From: Candidatus Omnitrophota bacterium
GTDB taxonomy: Bacteria; Omnitrophota; Gorgyraeia; Pluralincolimonadales; Pluralincolimonadaceae
Direction of reading: 5' to 3'
Length of the DNA stretch: 32,697 nt
Assembly (NCBI GenBank): GCA_030695925.1
Contig: JAUYOH010000024.1
Location: 1-32,697, forward strand
A model generated the notes under the pieces. The model searched no databases. It saw only the letters and a program-made list of their open reading frames with translations, and was not told the DNA's origin. The stretch's first letter is position 1. The number at the start of each line of letters is the position of its first letter. A program made the position numbers and the translations under genes. Of the stretch, positions 22,403-31,493 are shown in pieces.

Positions 22403-23956
22403 ATGAATGGTCTTTTAATGTCCGCCCTCGGCCTTCTTATAGGCGGAGGCTTAGGGTTTTTTATAAGGAAGATGTATGCGGAGAAGAAGGTACAGTCTGC
22501 CGAGGCGCGAGCCAAGAGCATAATAGAAGAAGCCGAAAAGAAAGCGCAGGAGAAGAAGAAGGAAGTAGAGCTCGAGTCGAAAGACCTGTTGCATAAAGTA
22601 AGATCCGATTTCGAGAAGGAGACGAAAGACAGGCGCGCGGAGATCGCCAATCTCGAGAAGCGCCTCATCCAGAGAGAAGAGAACCTAGACAGAAAAGTCG
22701 AGATCTTGGATAAGAAAGAGAAGGAACTCGCCGAACGGCAAAGAGGCCTTACCGCAAAAGAAGAGAAGATGCATGCGATGGAGGAGGAATACAGGGTCCT
22801 TTTGGCGGAAGAAAAAGACAGGTTGCAGCGGGTATCCGGCCTGACCGCGGAAGAGGCGAAAAAATTACTGCTCGCGAGAATGGAAGAGGATGTAAGGCAG
22901 GAAGCGGGCGTTATGATAAAACGCATAGAAGAGGAAACTAAACAGGAATCCGATAAGAAAGCGAGGGAGATCCTCGCGACCGCTATACAGCGTTGCGCGG
23001 TGGAACATACGGTCGAGACGACGGTTTCCATCGTAAATCTGCCCAGCGATGAGATGAAGGGAAGGATCATCGGCAGGGAAGGGCGCAACATCCGCGCCCT
23101 TGAGATGGCGACCGGTGTTGATGTCATAATAGATGATACACCAGAGGCCGTCGTACTTTCCGGGTTCGACCCCGTAAAGAGAGAAATTGCGCGCATAGCA
23201 TTGACGCGTCTTATGGAAGACGGAAGGATTCATCCGGGTAGGATAGAAGAGATTGTCGAGAAAGTCAAGAAAGAGATGGAGGTCTCTATTAAGGAGGCCG
23301 GCGAACATGCTGTCTTTGAGATGGGCCTCCGCGGAATCCATCCTGAACTTATAAAATTGCTCGGCAAGTTAAAATATAGGACTTCCTACGGCCAGAATGT
23401 CCTGGACCATCTGAAAGAATCGGCGTTTATCATGGGGACGATGGCCAACGAACTTGGTCTCGACGCTAACCTCGCCAAACGTATAGGGCTTCTGCATGAT
23501 ATAGGCAAGGCGGTAAGCCACGAGGTAGAAGGAGCACATCCGAAGTTAGGCGCCGAGATAGCGAAGAAATACGGTGAGAACGAGATAGTCATAAATGCAA
23601 TCGAAGGCCATCACGGCGAGATTGCGGCCATCTCTATTTACACTGTTTTAGCGAGCGCATCCGACGCGGTCTCAGGCGCGCGCCCCGGCGCTCGTCGTGA
23701 GACGCTTGAGATATACATAAAACGTCTTGCGAAATTAGAGGAGATCGCGGATTCGTTTAAGGGTGTTGAGAAGGCGTACGCCATACAGGCCGGTCGCGAG
23801 ATAAGAGTTGTCGTCGAGCCGAATAAGATAACCGACGCGCAGGCGACGGTCCTGGCGCGCGAGATAAAGAAGAAGATAGAAGAGGGAATGGAATATCCCG
23901 GCCAGATAAAGATAACCGTCATACGCGAGACGCGGGCCATAGAATACGCCAAATAA
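22403..23956 (+). CDS. rny: Ribonuclease Y
   Basis: Membrane-anchored endoribonuclease that starts mRNA decay; 517 residues, normal length. N-terminal membrane helix (about 5-22), then a long charged coiled coil (about 30-195), a KH RNA-binding domain with [15 protein letters not shown], and an HD catalytic domain with [18 protein letters not shown]. The ATG follows AAAGGGGG with a nine-base gap, preceded by a leader hairpin. It is directly followed by the ymdB-type gene, a common order in bacteria. Confidence 0.97.
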   Translation: MNGLLMSALGLLIGGGLGFFIRKMYAEKKVQSAEARAKSIIEEAEKKAQEKKKEVELESKDLLHKVRSDFEKETKDRRAEIANLEKRLIQREENLDRKVEILDKKEKELAERQRGLTAKEEKMHAMEEEYRVLLAEEKDRLQRVSGLTAEEAKKLLLARMEEDVRQEAGVMIKRIEEETKQESDKKAREILATAIQRCAVEHTVETTVSIVNLPSDEMKGRIIGREGRNIRALEMATGVDVIIDDTPEAVVLSGFDPVKREIARIALTRLMEDGRIHPGRIEEIVEKVKKEMEVSIKEAGEHAVFEMGLRGIHPELIKLLGKLKYRTSYGQNVLDHLKESAFIMGTMANELGLDANLAKRIGLLHDIGKAVSHEVEGAHPKLGAEIAKKYGENEIVINAIEGHHGEIAAISIYTVLASASDAVSGARPGARRETLEIYIKRLAKLEEIADSFKGVEKAYAIQAGREIRVVVEPNKITDAQATVLAREIKKKIEEGMEYPGQIKITVIRETRAIEYAK

Positions 23957-23971
23957 ACAGAAAGCCGTTAA

Positions 23972-24754
23972 ATGAACATATTATTCATCGGTGATGTGGT
24001 CGGAAATCCGGGCCGCGAAGCCGTAAAAGTCATGCTTCCGAAGGTAAAACAAAGAGAGAAGATAGATTTTACTATTGCCAACTCCGAGAATGCGGCAGGC
24101 GGCGCTGGCTTGACCCCTGATACCGCCAAGGACCTGCTTGATCTGGGGGTGGATGTCCTGACCAACGGCGACCATATATGGGACAGAAAAGAGATCCTCG
24201 AGGCCATAGATAAAGAGCAGAGGATATTGCGCCCGCTTAATTATCCAGAAGGTGCTCCCGGCAACGGCTCCGTCGTCATGCATTCGAAGACCGGCGCGAA
24301 AGTCGGCGTCATAAATTTAGTCGGCAGGGTCTTTATGCGGGCGGTCGATTGCCCGTTTAAGGCGGCTGTCAGGGAGATAGAGAAGATAAAGGCTCAGGCG
24401 CCTGTCATCATCGTGGACATACATGCAGAGGCGACTTCCGAGAAACTGGCGCTCTGTTTTTATTTAGACGGGCTTGTCAGCGCTGTCTGCGGGACTCACA
24501 CGCATATACAGACGGCGGACGAGAGGATATTCCCGAAAGGGACGGCCTATATAACCGACCTTGGCATGGCCGGAGCTTTTGATTCCGTATTGGGAAGAAG
24601 GCCGGAGCAGATAATCAGGCGTTTTATAACCGGGCTTCCTACAAGATTTGAGATGGCCGACTCGAATATCCAGCTTCAGGGCGTTATAATAGGCTGTGAT
24701 GAGAAGACAGGCAAGGCCACTTCCATAAAGAGGATTCAGGAAAAGCTTACCTAA
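23972..24754 (+). CDS. ymdB: YmdB-family metallophosphoesterase (TIGR00282)
   Basis: Probable 2',3'-cyclic nucleotide phosphodiesterase of 260 residues. Family motifs: MNILFIGDVVGNPGRE with Asp8, IANSENAAGG (Asn/Glu around 37-40), DIHAEATSEKLAL, and CGTHTHIQTADERIFPKGTA. The metal-binding GNH motif reads GDHIWD, with Asp67 instead of Asn. Asp can bind metal, so activity may be kept. It lies 15 bases after rny. The B. subtilis relative is needed for biofilm and influences RNA turnover. Confidence 0.93.
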   Translation: MNILFIGDVVGNPGREAVKVMLPKVKQREKIDFTIANSENAAGGAGLTPDTAKDLLDLGVDVLTNGDHIWDRKEILEAIDKEQRILRPLNYPEGAPGNGSVVMHSKTGAKVGVINLVGRVFMRAVDCPFKAAVREIEKIKAQAPVIIVDIHAEATSEKLALCFYLDGLVSAVCGTHTHIQTADERIFPKGTAYITDLGMAGAFDSVLGRRPEQIIRRFITGLPTRFEMADSNIQLQGVIIGCDEKTGKATSIKRIQEKLT

Positions 24755-24764
24755 ATAATTTGTT

Positions 24765-25997
24765 ATGTTTCCGACCGATCAGGTAGCGACAGGCAGGCTT
24801 ATTTATACCGTATCTCAGCTCACGCGAGAGATAAAAGCCGTCCTCGAGGGCACTTTTACCGGCGTGTGGGTCGAGGGTGAGGTGTCGGGGTTTAAGATGG
24901 ACACCGCAGGACATATGTATTTTAGTTTGAAGGATGCGGAATCTGTTATTCCCGGTATTTTTTTCCGTAATGCAAATCAAAGCCTGAAATTCCAGATCAA
25001 AGACGGTTTAAAAATTCTTTGCTTCGGAAAGGTGAGCTTTTACGGAAGATATGGAAAACTCTCCTTTTACGTTGAGCAGGTAGAGCCCAAAGGAGTCGGT
25101 GAATTACAGCTTGCCTTCGAGCAGCTGAAGGAGCGTCTGCAGAAGGAGGGGCTGTTTGACGAGGCGCATAAGGTGCCGATCCCGGTCTTTCCCTCCAGGA
25201 TAGGCATCGTGACCTCGCCTACCGGCGCGGTCATACGCGATATATTACATATATTACGCCGCAGATTTGACGATATCGGGATATTGATATGCCCTGTCAA
25301 GGTTCAGGGCGAGGGCGCGGCCGAGGAGATAGCCACGGCGATAGGGGACCTTAACCGTATATCAGATATCGATGTCTTGATACTGGCGCGCGGAGGAGGG
25401 AGCCTTGAGGACCTGTGGGCTTTTAACGAGGAAGCGGTCGCGCGCGCGATCTACGCCTCGAAGATCCCGGTCATCTCCGCGGTAGGCCACGAGGTGGACT
25501 ATACGATCTCTGATTTCGTCGCTGACTTAAGGGCGCCTACTCCGTCTGCCGCCGCCGAACTTGTGATAGCGAAAAAAGAAGATTTTATTGAGACAATACA
25601 GGGCTTCTTAAAGGATTTGAGGGCTTCTCTTGACAATTCCGTATCGATATTTGAGAGCCGGATGGCGGATCTCTTGGAGAGCCCGGCGTTTAAATATCCG
25701 TTTGAAGCGATAGAGCGCCACGAAGAGCGGCTCGACGATCTGCTAAAGACACACAGGAAATATTTCTCTCATATGATAAATATAAAGGCGGAGAGATTCA
25801 ATACTGTCACCGGACAGTTAGAGGCGCTTTCTCCGCTGGCTGTCTTAAAACGCGGTTATAGCATAACTCTGCAACTGCCCGGCGGCAAGGTGGCAAGAGA
25901 CGCTAAGGGTATAAAGCGCGGTGATATGATAGAGACGAAGCTTTATAAGGGGCGATTGATAAGCGAGGTCAAAGAGATAACGAAGGAGGAGGCTTAG
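24765..25997 (+). CDS. xseA: Exodeoxyribonuclease VII large subunit
   Basis: Single-strand DNA exonuclease subunit, 410 residues. N-terminal OB-fold (VWVEGEVSGFKMDTAGHMYFSLKD in parts), then the catalytic region with FPSRIGIVTSPTGAVIRDIL, ARGGGSLEDLWAFNEE and SAVGHEVDYTISDFVADLRA. A long coiled coil follows, then the C-terminal LKRGYSITL segment. It ends immediately before xseB, so the two subunits are made together. Confidence 0.97.
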   Translation: MFPTDQVATGRLIYTVSQLTREIKAVLEGTFTGVWVEGEVSGFKMDTAGHMYFSLKDAESVIPGIFFRNANQSLKFQIKDGLKILCFGKVSFYGRYGKLSFYVEQVEPKGVGELQLAFEQLKERLQKEGLFDEAHKVPIPVFPSRIGIVTSPTGAVIRDILHILRRRFDDIGILICPVKVQGEGAAEEIATAIGDLNRISDIDVLILARGGGSLEDLWAFNEEAVARAIYASKIPVISAVGHEVDYTISDFVADLRAPTPSAAAELVIAKKEDFIETIQGFLKDLRASLDNSVSIFESRMADLLESPAFKYPFEAIERHEERLDDLLKTHRKYFSHMINIKAERFNTVTGQLEALSPLAVLKRGYSITLQLPGGKVARDAKGIKRGDMIETKLYKGRLISEVKEITKEEA

Positions 25998-26240
25998 ATG
26001 ACGGCCGAGATGAAATTTGAAGACGCGTTAAAGAAATTGGAGAAGATAGTCGCTGACCTTGAGTCGGGAGACCTCTCGCTCGATGATTCGCTCAAGAAAT
26101 ACGAGGAGGGCGTGAAGTTAGCGCAATTCTGCTCGAAGAAATTAGAGTCGGCGCGCAAGAAAGTGGAGATCCTGGTTAAGTCAGGCTCCGGCAAATTAGA
26201 GACGAGGCCATATGAAGATCACCGAATACCTGAAGAATAA
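25998..26240 (+). CDS. xseB: Exodeoxyribonuclease VII small subunit
   Basis: Small helical subunit of 80 residues that wraps the XseA coiled coil. Typical pattern: FEDALKKLEKIVADLESGD then LSLDDSLKKYEEGVKLAQFC. It starts at the base after the xseA stop, behind AAGGAGGAGG in the xseA end, and overlaps the polyprenyl synthase gene by 29 bases. Confidence 0.95.
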   Translation: MTAEMKFEDALKKLEKIVADLESGDLSLDDSLKKYEEGVKLAQFCSKKLESARKKVEILVKSGSGKLETRPYEDHRIPEE

Positions 26241-27027
26241 AGGCAAGGTCATAGACGCGGCGCTTGATTCATACCTTCCGAGAGATACCGATTATCCCAA
26301 GGCGATACATAGGGCGATGAGATACTCGGCATTCTCGGGCGGAAAGCGCATCCGGCCGATACTTGTCCTGGCCTCGTGCGAGGCGTGCGGCGGAAAGATC
26401 AAAGAAGCTTTGCCTGTCGCCTGCGCAATCGAGATGTTGCATACCTATTCATTGATCCACGACGATCTGCCCGCTATGGACGATGATGATTACAGGAGAG
26501 GGAAACTTACCTGTCATAAGAAGTTCGGCGAAGCGATCGGTATCCTGGCCGGGGACGCGCTCCTTACATTCGCGATGGAATTGCTGTCCCGCGGCAAAAA
26601 CCCCGGGATAAATAATAATATCATCAGGACGGTGACCGAGGCCATAGGGACATACGGCATGATAGGCGGCCAGGTAGTTGATATAGAAGAGAGGGCAGAA
26701 ACGGATCTGCCGACCCTTACCTATATCAATGCCCACAAGACAGGCGCCCTGATCGCGGCATCTTGTAAAGTAGGGGCGATAGCGACCGGCGCCTCCGATA
26801 AAAAAGTCAGAGCGCTGGAGAGATACGGGGCATATATCGGCTTTACCTTTCAGGTGATAGATGATATATTAGATAAGGAAGGTTTCGCGCTGGCCCTTGG
26901 CGTAGGCGGCGCCAGGAGAGAAGCCGCCAGGCTCGTTGAGAGGGCAAAACAGGAGTTAAGGGTATTTGGCAGAAAGGCTAAGGCCTTAAGGGACTTGGCC
27001 GATTTTCTTTTAACCCGCAAGAAGTAA
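26212..27027 (+). CDS. ispA: Polyprenyl (farnesyl/geranylgeranyl) diphosphate synthase, shortened C-terminal region
   Basis: Trans-isoprenyl chain elongating enzyme, 271 residues. The first Asp-rich motif is DDLPAMD (84-90) with the arginines YRRGK; the second is DDILD (217-221). Other landmarks are GGKRIRPILVL and GGQVVDIE. After DDILD the usual G-K-x2-G-x-D...K-x-T-Y-P segment of about 25 residues is missing and the chain passes directly into KEGFALALGVGGARREA. The start lies inside xseB; the gene is followed three bases later by dxs, so two isoprenoid steps are made from one mRNA. Product chain length cannot be told. Confidence 0.88.
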   Translation: MKITEYLKNKGKVIDAALDSYLPRDTDYPKAIHRAMRYSAFSGGKRIRPILVLASCEACGGKIKEALPVACAIEMLHTYSLIHDDLPAMDDDDYRRGKLTCHKKFGEAIGILAGDALLTFAMELLSRGKNPGINNNIIRTVTEAIGTYGMIGGQVVDIEERAETDLPTLTYINAHKTGALIAASCKVGAIATGASDKKVRALERYGAYIGFTFQVIDDILDKEGFALALGVGGARREAARLVERAKQELRVFGRKAKALRDLADFLLTRKK

Positions 27028-27030
27028 GGT

Positions 27031-28914
27031 ATGTTCAAGATATTGAATTCCATAAATTCTCCGCAGGACTTAAAGGGGCTAAGCCAGGAAGAGATAAAAC
27101 TTCTCGCCAAAGAGATCCGCGAGCTGATAGTGGAGGTCGTCTCGGAGACAGGCGGACATCTGGCGGCGAGCCTCGGGGCCGTTGAGATCGCGATCGCCCT
27201 TCATTATTGCTTAAACGCTCCGGAAGACAAGATAATATGGGACGTCGGCCATCAGGCCTACGCGCATAAGATATTGACAGGCAGGCGCGAGAGATTTAAG
27301 ACGATGCGCCAACTCGGAGGAATAAGCGGATTTCCTAATGTTTACGAGAGTGAATATGACCCGTTTACCGTCGGCCACGGCTCGACCTCGATCTCTTCCG
27401 CCATGGGCCTTGCCAAGGCGAGGGACTTAAACGGCGAATCTTATAAGGTGGTCGCCGTCATCGGCGACGGCTCGCTCGTCGGCGGCATGGCGTTTGAAGC
27501 GCTAAACTACGCCGGCCAAAGCAAGACGAATATGGTAATAATCCTAAACGACAACGAGATGTCTATCGCCCGTTCGGTCGGCGCGCTGTCGAAATATCTG
27601 AATAAGATATTGACGAATCCCACTTACAACAAGATACATAAAGATATGGAAGGCCTTGTAAAGAGGGTCCCGTGGTACGGGTTCAGGGTCTACAGGGCCG
27701 CGAAAAAGCTGGAAGAGGGCGTCAAGAATCTGCTCATACCGGGGATGTTATTTGAGGAACTGGGGATAAGATATGTCGGCCCGATAGACGGAAATAACGC
27801 AGAAGAATTGATCGCGACACTCAAAAATGTCCTGACTTTTGAGGGCCCCATCTTAATTCACGCGATCACGAAGAAAGGCAAGGGCTATATTTACGCGGAA
27901 AACCATCCGGAGAAATTTCACGGGACGGCCCCGTTTGATATCGAAACGGGAGAGGTCAAGGGCACCGCCCAGACGGATAGCCGGAGTGAGCCGTCTTTTA
28001 CGGATGCCTTCTCCGATGCCGTAATGGAAATGGCCGAGGACGACAAAAAGATAGTCGCGATAACCGCTGCGATGCCCGAAGGGACGGGCCTTGAGAAGTT
28101 CGGGCAGGCGTATCCGGAGAGATTTTTTAACGTGGGCATGGCCGAACAGCACGCTATAACTTTTGCCGCGGGGTTGTCCAAAGGAGGTTTAATCCCGGTC
28201 GTGGCGATATACTCGACATTTTTACAGCGCTCATACGACCAGATTATACATGACGTGTGTCTTCAGAACCTTCATGTAATTCTTTGTCTGGACCGCGCAG
28301 GTATAGTCGGAGAAGACGGACCGACACACCACGGCCTATTCGACATACCGTATTTGAGGCATATGCCGAATATCACGATCATGGCGCCGAAGGACCAAAG
28401 AGAGTTAAGAGAGATGCTTAAGTTCGCCGCATACAACTGCAGAGGGCCGGTCGCTATACGCTACCCGAGAGGAAAATTAACGGCAGACGCGGATAAATGC
28501 GCACCTCTGGATTATGGCAAAGCCGAGGTTATATCAGAAGGCAACGACTTGGCTATTTTGTCGATAGGTTCGACGGTATGGCCTTCCTGCCGCGCCGCGG
28601 ATTTATTAACGAAAGAAGGGATAAAGGCCGCGGTCATTAATATGAGATTTGTAAAACCGCTCGATGAAGATTTATTGAAAGCGCTATCCGCAAAGATAAA
28701 GAAATTCGTCGTGATCGAAGAAGGCGTCCTTGACTGCGGTTTCGGCAGCGCGGTCTTGGAATTCTTTGAGAAGGAAAAGATCAAAGGCATCATGGTAAAA
28801 AGGATCGGCCTTCCCGATAAATTTATCGAGCACGGCAAAAAAGAAGAACTTCTTAAGAGATACGGCTTGGATGTCGAAGGGATAGCCGCACAGATAAAGG
28901 AAATATATGGCTAA
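27031..28914 (+). CDS. dxs: 1-deoxy-D-xylulose-5-phosphate synthase
   Basis: Thiamine-diphosphate enzyme joining pyruvate and glyceraldehyde-3-phosphate, first step of the MEP isoprenoid pathway; 627 residues, normal length. The ThDP motif is GDGSLVGG (145-152) with LNDNEMSI downstream. Conserved His43 (SETGGHLAASLG), His73 (DVGHQAY) and GHGSTS are present, as are the transketolase-type NVGMAEQHAITFAAGL and the VIEEGVLDCGFGSAV C-terminal domain. It overlaps the ferredoxin subunit gene by eight bases. Confidence 0.97.
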   Translation: MFKILNSINSPQDLKGLSQEEIKLLAKEIRELIVEVVSETGGHLAASLGAVEIAIALHYCLNAPEDKIIWDVGHQAYAHKILTGRRERFKTMRQLGGISGFPNVYESEYDPFTVGHGSTSISSAMGLAKARDLNGESYKVVAVIGDGSLVGGMAFEALNYAGQSKTNMVIILNDNEMSIARSVGALSKYLNKILTNPTYNKIHKDMEGLVKRVPWYGFRVYRAAKKLEEGVKNLLIPGMLFEELGIRYVGPIDGNNAEELIATLKNVLTFEGPILIHAITKKGKGYIYAENHPEKFHGTAPFDIETGEVKGTAQTDSRSEPSFTDAFSDAVMEMAEDDKKIVAITAAMPEGTGLEKFGQAYPERFFNVGMAEQHAITFAAGLSKGGLIPVVAIYSTFLQRSYDQIIHDVCLQNLHVILCLDRAGIVGEDGPTHHGLFDIPYLRHMPNITIMAPKDQRELREMLKFAAYNCRGPVAIRYPRGKLTADADKCAPLDYGKAEVISEGNDLAILSIGSTVWPSCRAADLLTKEGIKAAVINMRFVKPLDEDLLKALSAKIKKFVVIEEGVLDCGFGSAVLEFFEKEKIKGIMVKRIGLPDKFIEHGKKEELLKRYGLDVEGIAAQIKEIYG

Positions 28915-29110
28915 GATAACGATAGACAGAGAGGCGTGCAAAGGCTGTGAGTTGTGTTCCATAAGCTGTCCTTTGAATTTGATAGTAATGGATGAGAAAC
29001 TGAATATCCGCGGCGTCCGTCCGGCTAAATTTTTAGATATGGGTAAATGCACCGCTTGCAAGACGTGCGCTATTATGTGCCCGGATATATGTATCGAGGT
29101 ATATAAATGA
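28907..29110 (+). CDS. 2-oxoacid:ferredoxin oxidoreductase delta subunit, 2[4Fe-4S] ferredoxin
   Basis: Small 67-residue ferredoxin-like subunit. Two cluster motifs: CKGCELCSISCP (about 12-23) and CTACKTCAIMCP (about 46-57), each C-x2-C-x2-C-x3-C-P. It would carry electrons from the oxidoreductase encoded by the next three genes to free ferredoxin. It overlaps dxs by eight bases and the alpha subunit by four. Confidence 0.93.
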   Translation: MAKITIDREACKGCELCSISCPLNLIVMDEKLNIRGVRPAKFLDMGKCTACKTCAIMCPDICIEVYK

Positions 29111-30216
29111 GCAAGGTATTGATGTGCGGCAACGATGTCATAGGAGAGGCTGCTATTCAGGCGGGATGCACCTTTTATGCCGGATATCCGATAACGCCGC
29201 AGAATGAACTCACGCAATATATGGCTTGCCGTATGGCCGAGTCCGGCGGAACGTTCATCCAGGCGGAATCGGAACTTGCAGCGATTAATCTGGTCTTCGG
29301 CGCTTCCGCGGCGGGTGCCCGCGCGATGACATCGAGCTCAAGCCCGGGGATCAGCTTAAAACAGGAGGGGATATCGTATCTTGCGGCCTGCCAGTTGCCG
29401 GCTGTGATAGTCAATATGATGCGTGGCGGCCCGGGTCTCGGCAATATAGCGCCGTCGCAGGCCGACTATTTTCAAGCGACAAGAGGCGGCGGGCACGGAG
29501 ATTACAGGACGATCGTATTGGCTCCCGCGACCGTCGAGGAAGCGTGGGGCTTGACGCAACTGGCTTTCGATTTGGCCGATGAATACAGGGGCCCCGCCAT
29601 GATATTGGGCGATGGTCTACTGGGGCAGATGATGGAGCCCGTGGAGGTTGTAAGGCACCGTCCGTCAGCCCGCGGCCGTATAGCGAACGGCGAGTACCGT
29701 TCTTCTTCCCATAAGTCGTGGGCATTGACAGGTTGCGGGGGAAGAAAGCCGAATGTGATACGCTCGCTTCTTTTAGGCGAAGGAGAGCTCGAAGAGCATA
29801 ATAAATTATTGCAGATGAAATACAACAGGATCAAATCAAAGGAAACGCGTTTTGAGTCGGTATACACCGAGGATTCCGATTTAATTATCGTTGCCTACGG
29901 CACAACCAGCAGGATAGTCCGCGCGGCTATATCGCAGGCGCGCCGCGAGAGGATGCATGTCGGTATGCTGCGGCCGATTACGTTATGGCCGTTTCCGGAA
30001 GTTCAGATCCATAAATTGACGAAGAAGGCGAAGGCGTTTTTGGTGGTCGAGATGAGCGCGGGCCAGATGGTGGAAGACGTGAGATTATCAGTTTTAGGGA
30101 AAAGGCCCATACATTTTTACGGCAGGGCAGGCGGCGGAGTTCCGACGGAAGAAATCGTCCTCGATACTATAAGAAACATATTGAAGGCAAAACCGAAGAA
30201 GAGGATCTACGCATGA
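29107..30216 (+). CDS. 2-oxoacid:ferredoxin oxidoreductase alpha subunit (VorB/KorA type)
   Basis: Subunit of 369 residues with the pyrimidine-binding part of the active site. Motifs: CTFYAGYPITPQNELTQYMA, FIQAESELAAINLVFGASAAGARAMTSSSSPGISL, and MRGGPGLGNIAPSQADYFQATRGGGHGDY, all typical of the VorB-type alpha chain. The complex oxidatively decarboxylates a 2-oxoacid with CoA to an acyl-CoA, or runs in reverse. The actual acid (2-oxoisovalerate, 2-oxoglutarate or other) is not decided by sequence. Four-base overlaps at both ends indicate equal production of the subunits. Confidence 0.93.
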   Translation: MSKVLMCGNDVIGEAAIQAGCTFYAGYPITPQNELTQYMACRMAESGGTFIQAESELAAINLVFGASAAGARAMTSSSSPGISLKQEGISYLAACQLPAVIVNMMRGGPGLGNIAPSQADYFQATRGGGHGDYRTIVLAPATVEEAWGLTQLAFDLADEYRGPAMILGDGLLGQMMEPVEVVRHRPSARGRIANGEYRSSSHKSWALTGCGGRKPNVIRSLLLGEGELEEHNKLLQMKYNRIKSKETRFESVYTEDSDLIIVAYGTTSRIVRAAISQARRERMHVGMLRPITLWPFPEVQIHKLTKKAKAFLVVEMSAGQMVEDVRLSVLGKRPIHFYGRAGGGVPTEEIVLDTIRNILKAKPKKRIYA

Positions 30217-30947
30217 AAAAGGTATTCCAGCGGCCGGACTCATTACGGAACGTCCCGACTCATTATTGTTCGGGATGCGGGCACAGCATCGTCCACAGGT
30301 TGATATGCGAGGTTATAGACGAACTGGGGATACGCGAGGATGTGATAGCGGTCTGTCCTGTCGGATGCGCGGTCATCGCCTATGAATATTGGGATTTTGA
30401 TTGCTCCGAAGCGGCGCACGGAAGAACGCCATGTGTCGCGACAGGCATAAAACGCATCCATCCCGAAAAGATCGTATTCAGTTATCAGGGGGACGGTGAC
30501 CTCGCGGCTATCGGGACCGCGGAGATAATACATACCGCAAACCGCGGCGAGAATATCACCGTCATATTCATAAATAACGGCGTTTACGGCATGACGAACG
30601 GCCAGATGGCGCCGACAACACTGATAGGGCAAAAGACATCCACTACTCCTCTCGGCCGCGACATATCGCGGGACGGTTATCCCCTTAAGATATCGGAGTT
30701 ACTGGCCGAGATACCGGGTTCAAAATATATCGAGAGGGTCTCGGTAAGTAATCCGGCGAACGTCCTTAAGACGAAAGCCGCGATAAAGAGAGCATTTAGG
30801 AACCAGATCGAGAAGAAGGGGTTTTCGCTCGTCGAGGTCTTGTCTCCCTGCCCGACATATTGGGGGCTTTCTCCGAAAGATTCGTGCAAGCGCATCGCCG
30901 GGGAGATGACACAATATTTTCCATTGGGAGTGATAAAGGACGCTTAG
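30213..30947 (+). CDS. 2-oxoacid:ferredoxin oxidoreductase beta subunit, thiamine-diphosphate binding
   Basis: A 244-residue subunit with YCSGCGHSIVHRLI near the N-terminus, VCPVGCAVI, and the ThDP/Mg motif QGDGDLAAIGTAEIIHTANRGEN followed by FINNGVYGMTNGQMAPTT. This is the normal beta-chain pattern. Cys in CSGCG and other positions may bind a cluster. It overlaps the alpha gene by four bases and is three bases before the gamma gene. Confidence 0.94.
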   Translation: MKKVFQRPDSLRNVPTHYCSGCGHSIVHRLICEVIDELGIREDVIAVCPVGCAVIAYEYWDFDCSEAAHGRTPCVATGIKRIHPEKIVFSYQGDGDLAAIGTAEIIHTANRGENITVIFINNGVYGMTNGQMAPTTLIGQKTSTTPLGRDISRDGYPLKISELLAEIPGSKYIERVSVSNPANVLKTKAAIKRAFRNQIEKKGFSLVEVLSPCPTYWGLSPKDSCKRIAGEMTQYFPLGVIKDA

Positions 30948-30950
30948 GGC

Positions 30951-31493
30951 ATGAGAGAAGAGATAGTCTTCGCCGGTTTCGGCGGTCAGGGAATTATGGT
31001 TATGGGTAAAGTCCTCGCGTGGGCGGCCATGCGAGAGGGACTTAAAGTTACATGGATGCCGTCATACGGCGCCGAGGTAAGAGGCGGGACGGCGCATTCG
31101 ATGGTCGTCATATCGGATGAGATGATTGCCTCTCCGGTAGTCGCAAATCCGACCGCATGTGTCGTGATGAACAGGCCTTCGCTGGACAGATTCGAGGAAT
31201 CGCTAACAGCCGCCGGCACATTGGTAGTCAATTCGACATTAGTCGACAGGCAGGTCGCAAGGAATGATGTCGATGTGTTAAAAATCCCGCTGACAGAGAT
31301 GGCAACGAAGTTAGGCAACGTCCGTTGCGCAAATATGATAGCGCTTGGAGCGCTTAACGCGAGATTAAAAATAGTCTCTATGAGGGCATTGATCGAGGCG
31401 CTCAAAGAAGTGCTGCCTCCAAATAGGCGCGATCTTCTTCCGATGAATGAAGAGGCCTTAAAAGAAGGCGCAAAACTTGTCTCGAGGCAATAA
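30951..31493 (+). CDS. 2-oxoacid:ferredoxin oxidoreductase gamma subunit
   Basis: A 180-residue gamma chain starting MREEIVFAGFGGQGIMVMGKVLAWAA, with MPSYGAEVRGGTAHSMVVIS and ALNARLKIVSMRALIEALKE, all typical. It completes the delta-alpha-beta-gamma set. The gltX start lies directly after its stop codon. Confidence 0.94.
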   Translation: MREEIVFAGFGGQGIMVMGKVLAWAAMREGLKVTWMPSYGAEVRGGTAHSMVVISDEMIASPVVANPTACVVMNRPSLDRFEESLTAAGTLVVNSTLVDRQVARNDVDVLKIPLTEMATKLGNVRCANMIALGALNARLKIVSMRALIEALKEVLPPNRRDLLPMNEEALKEGAKLVSRQ

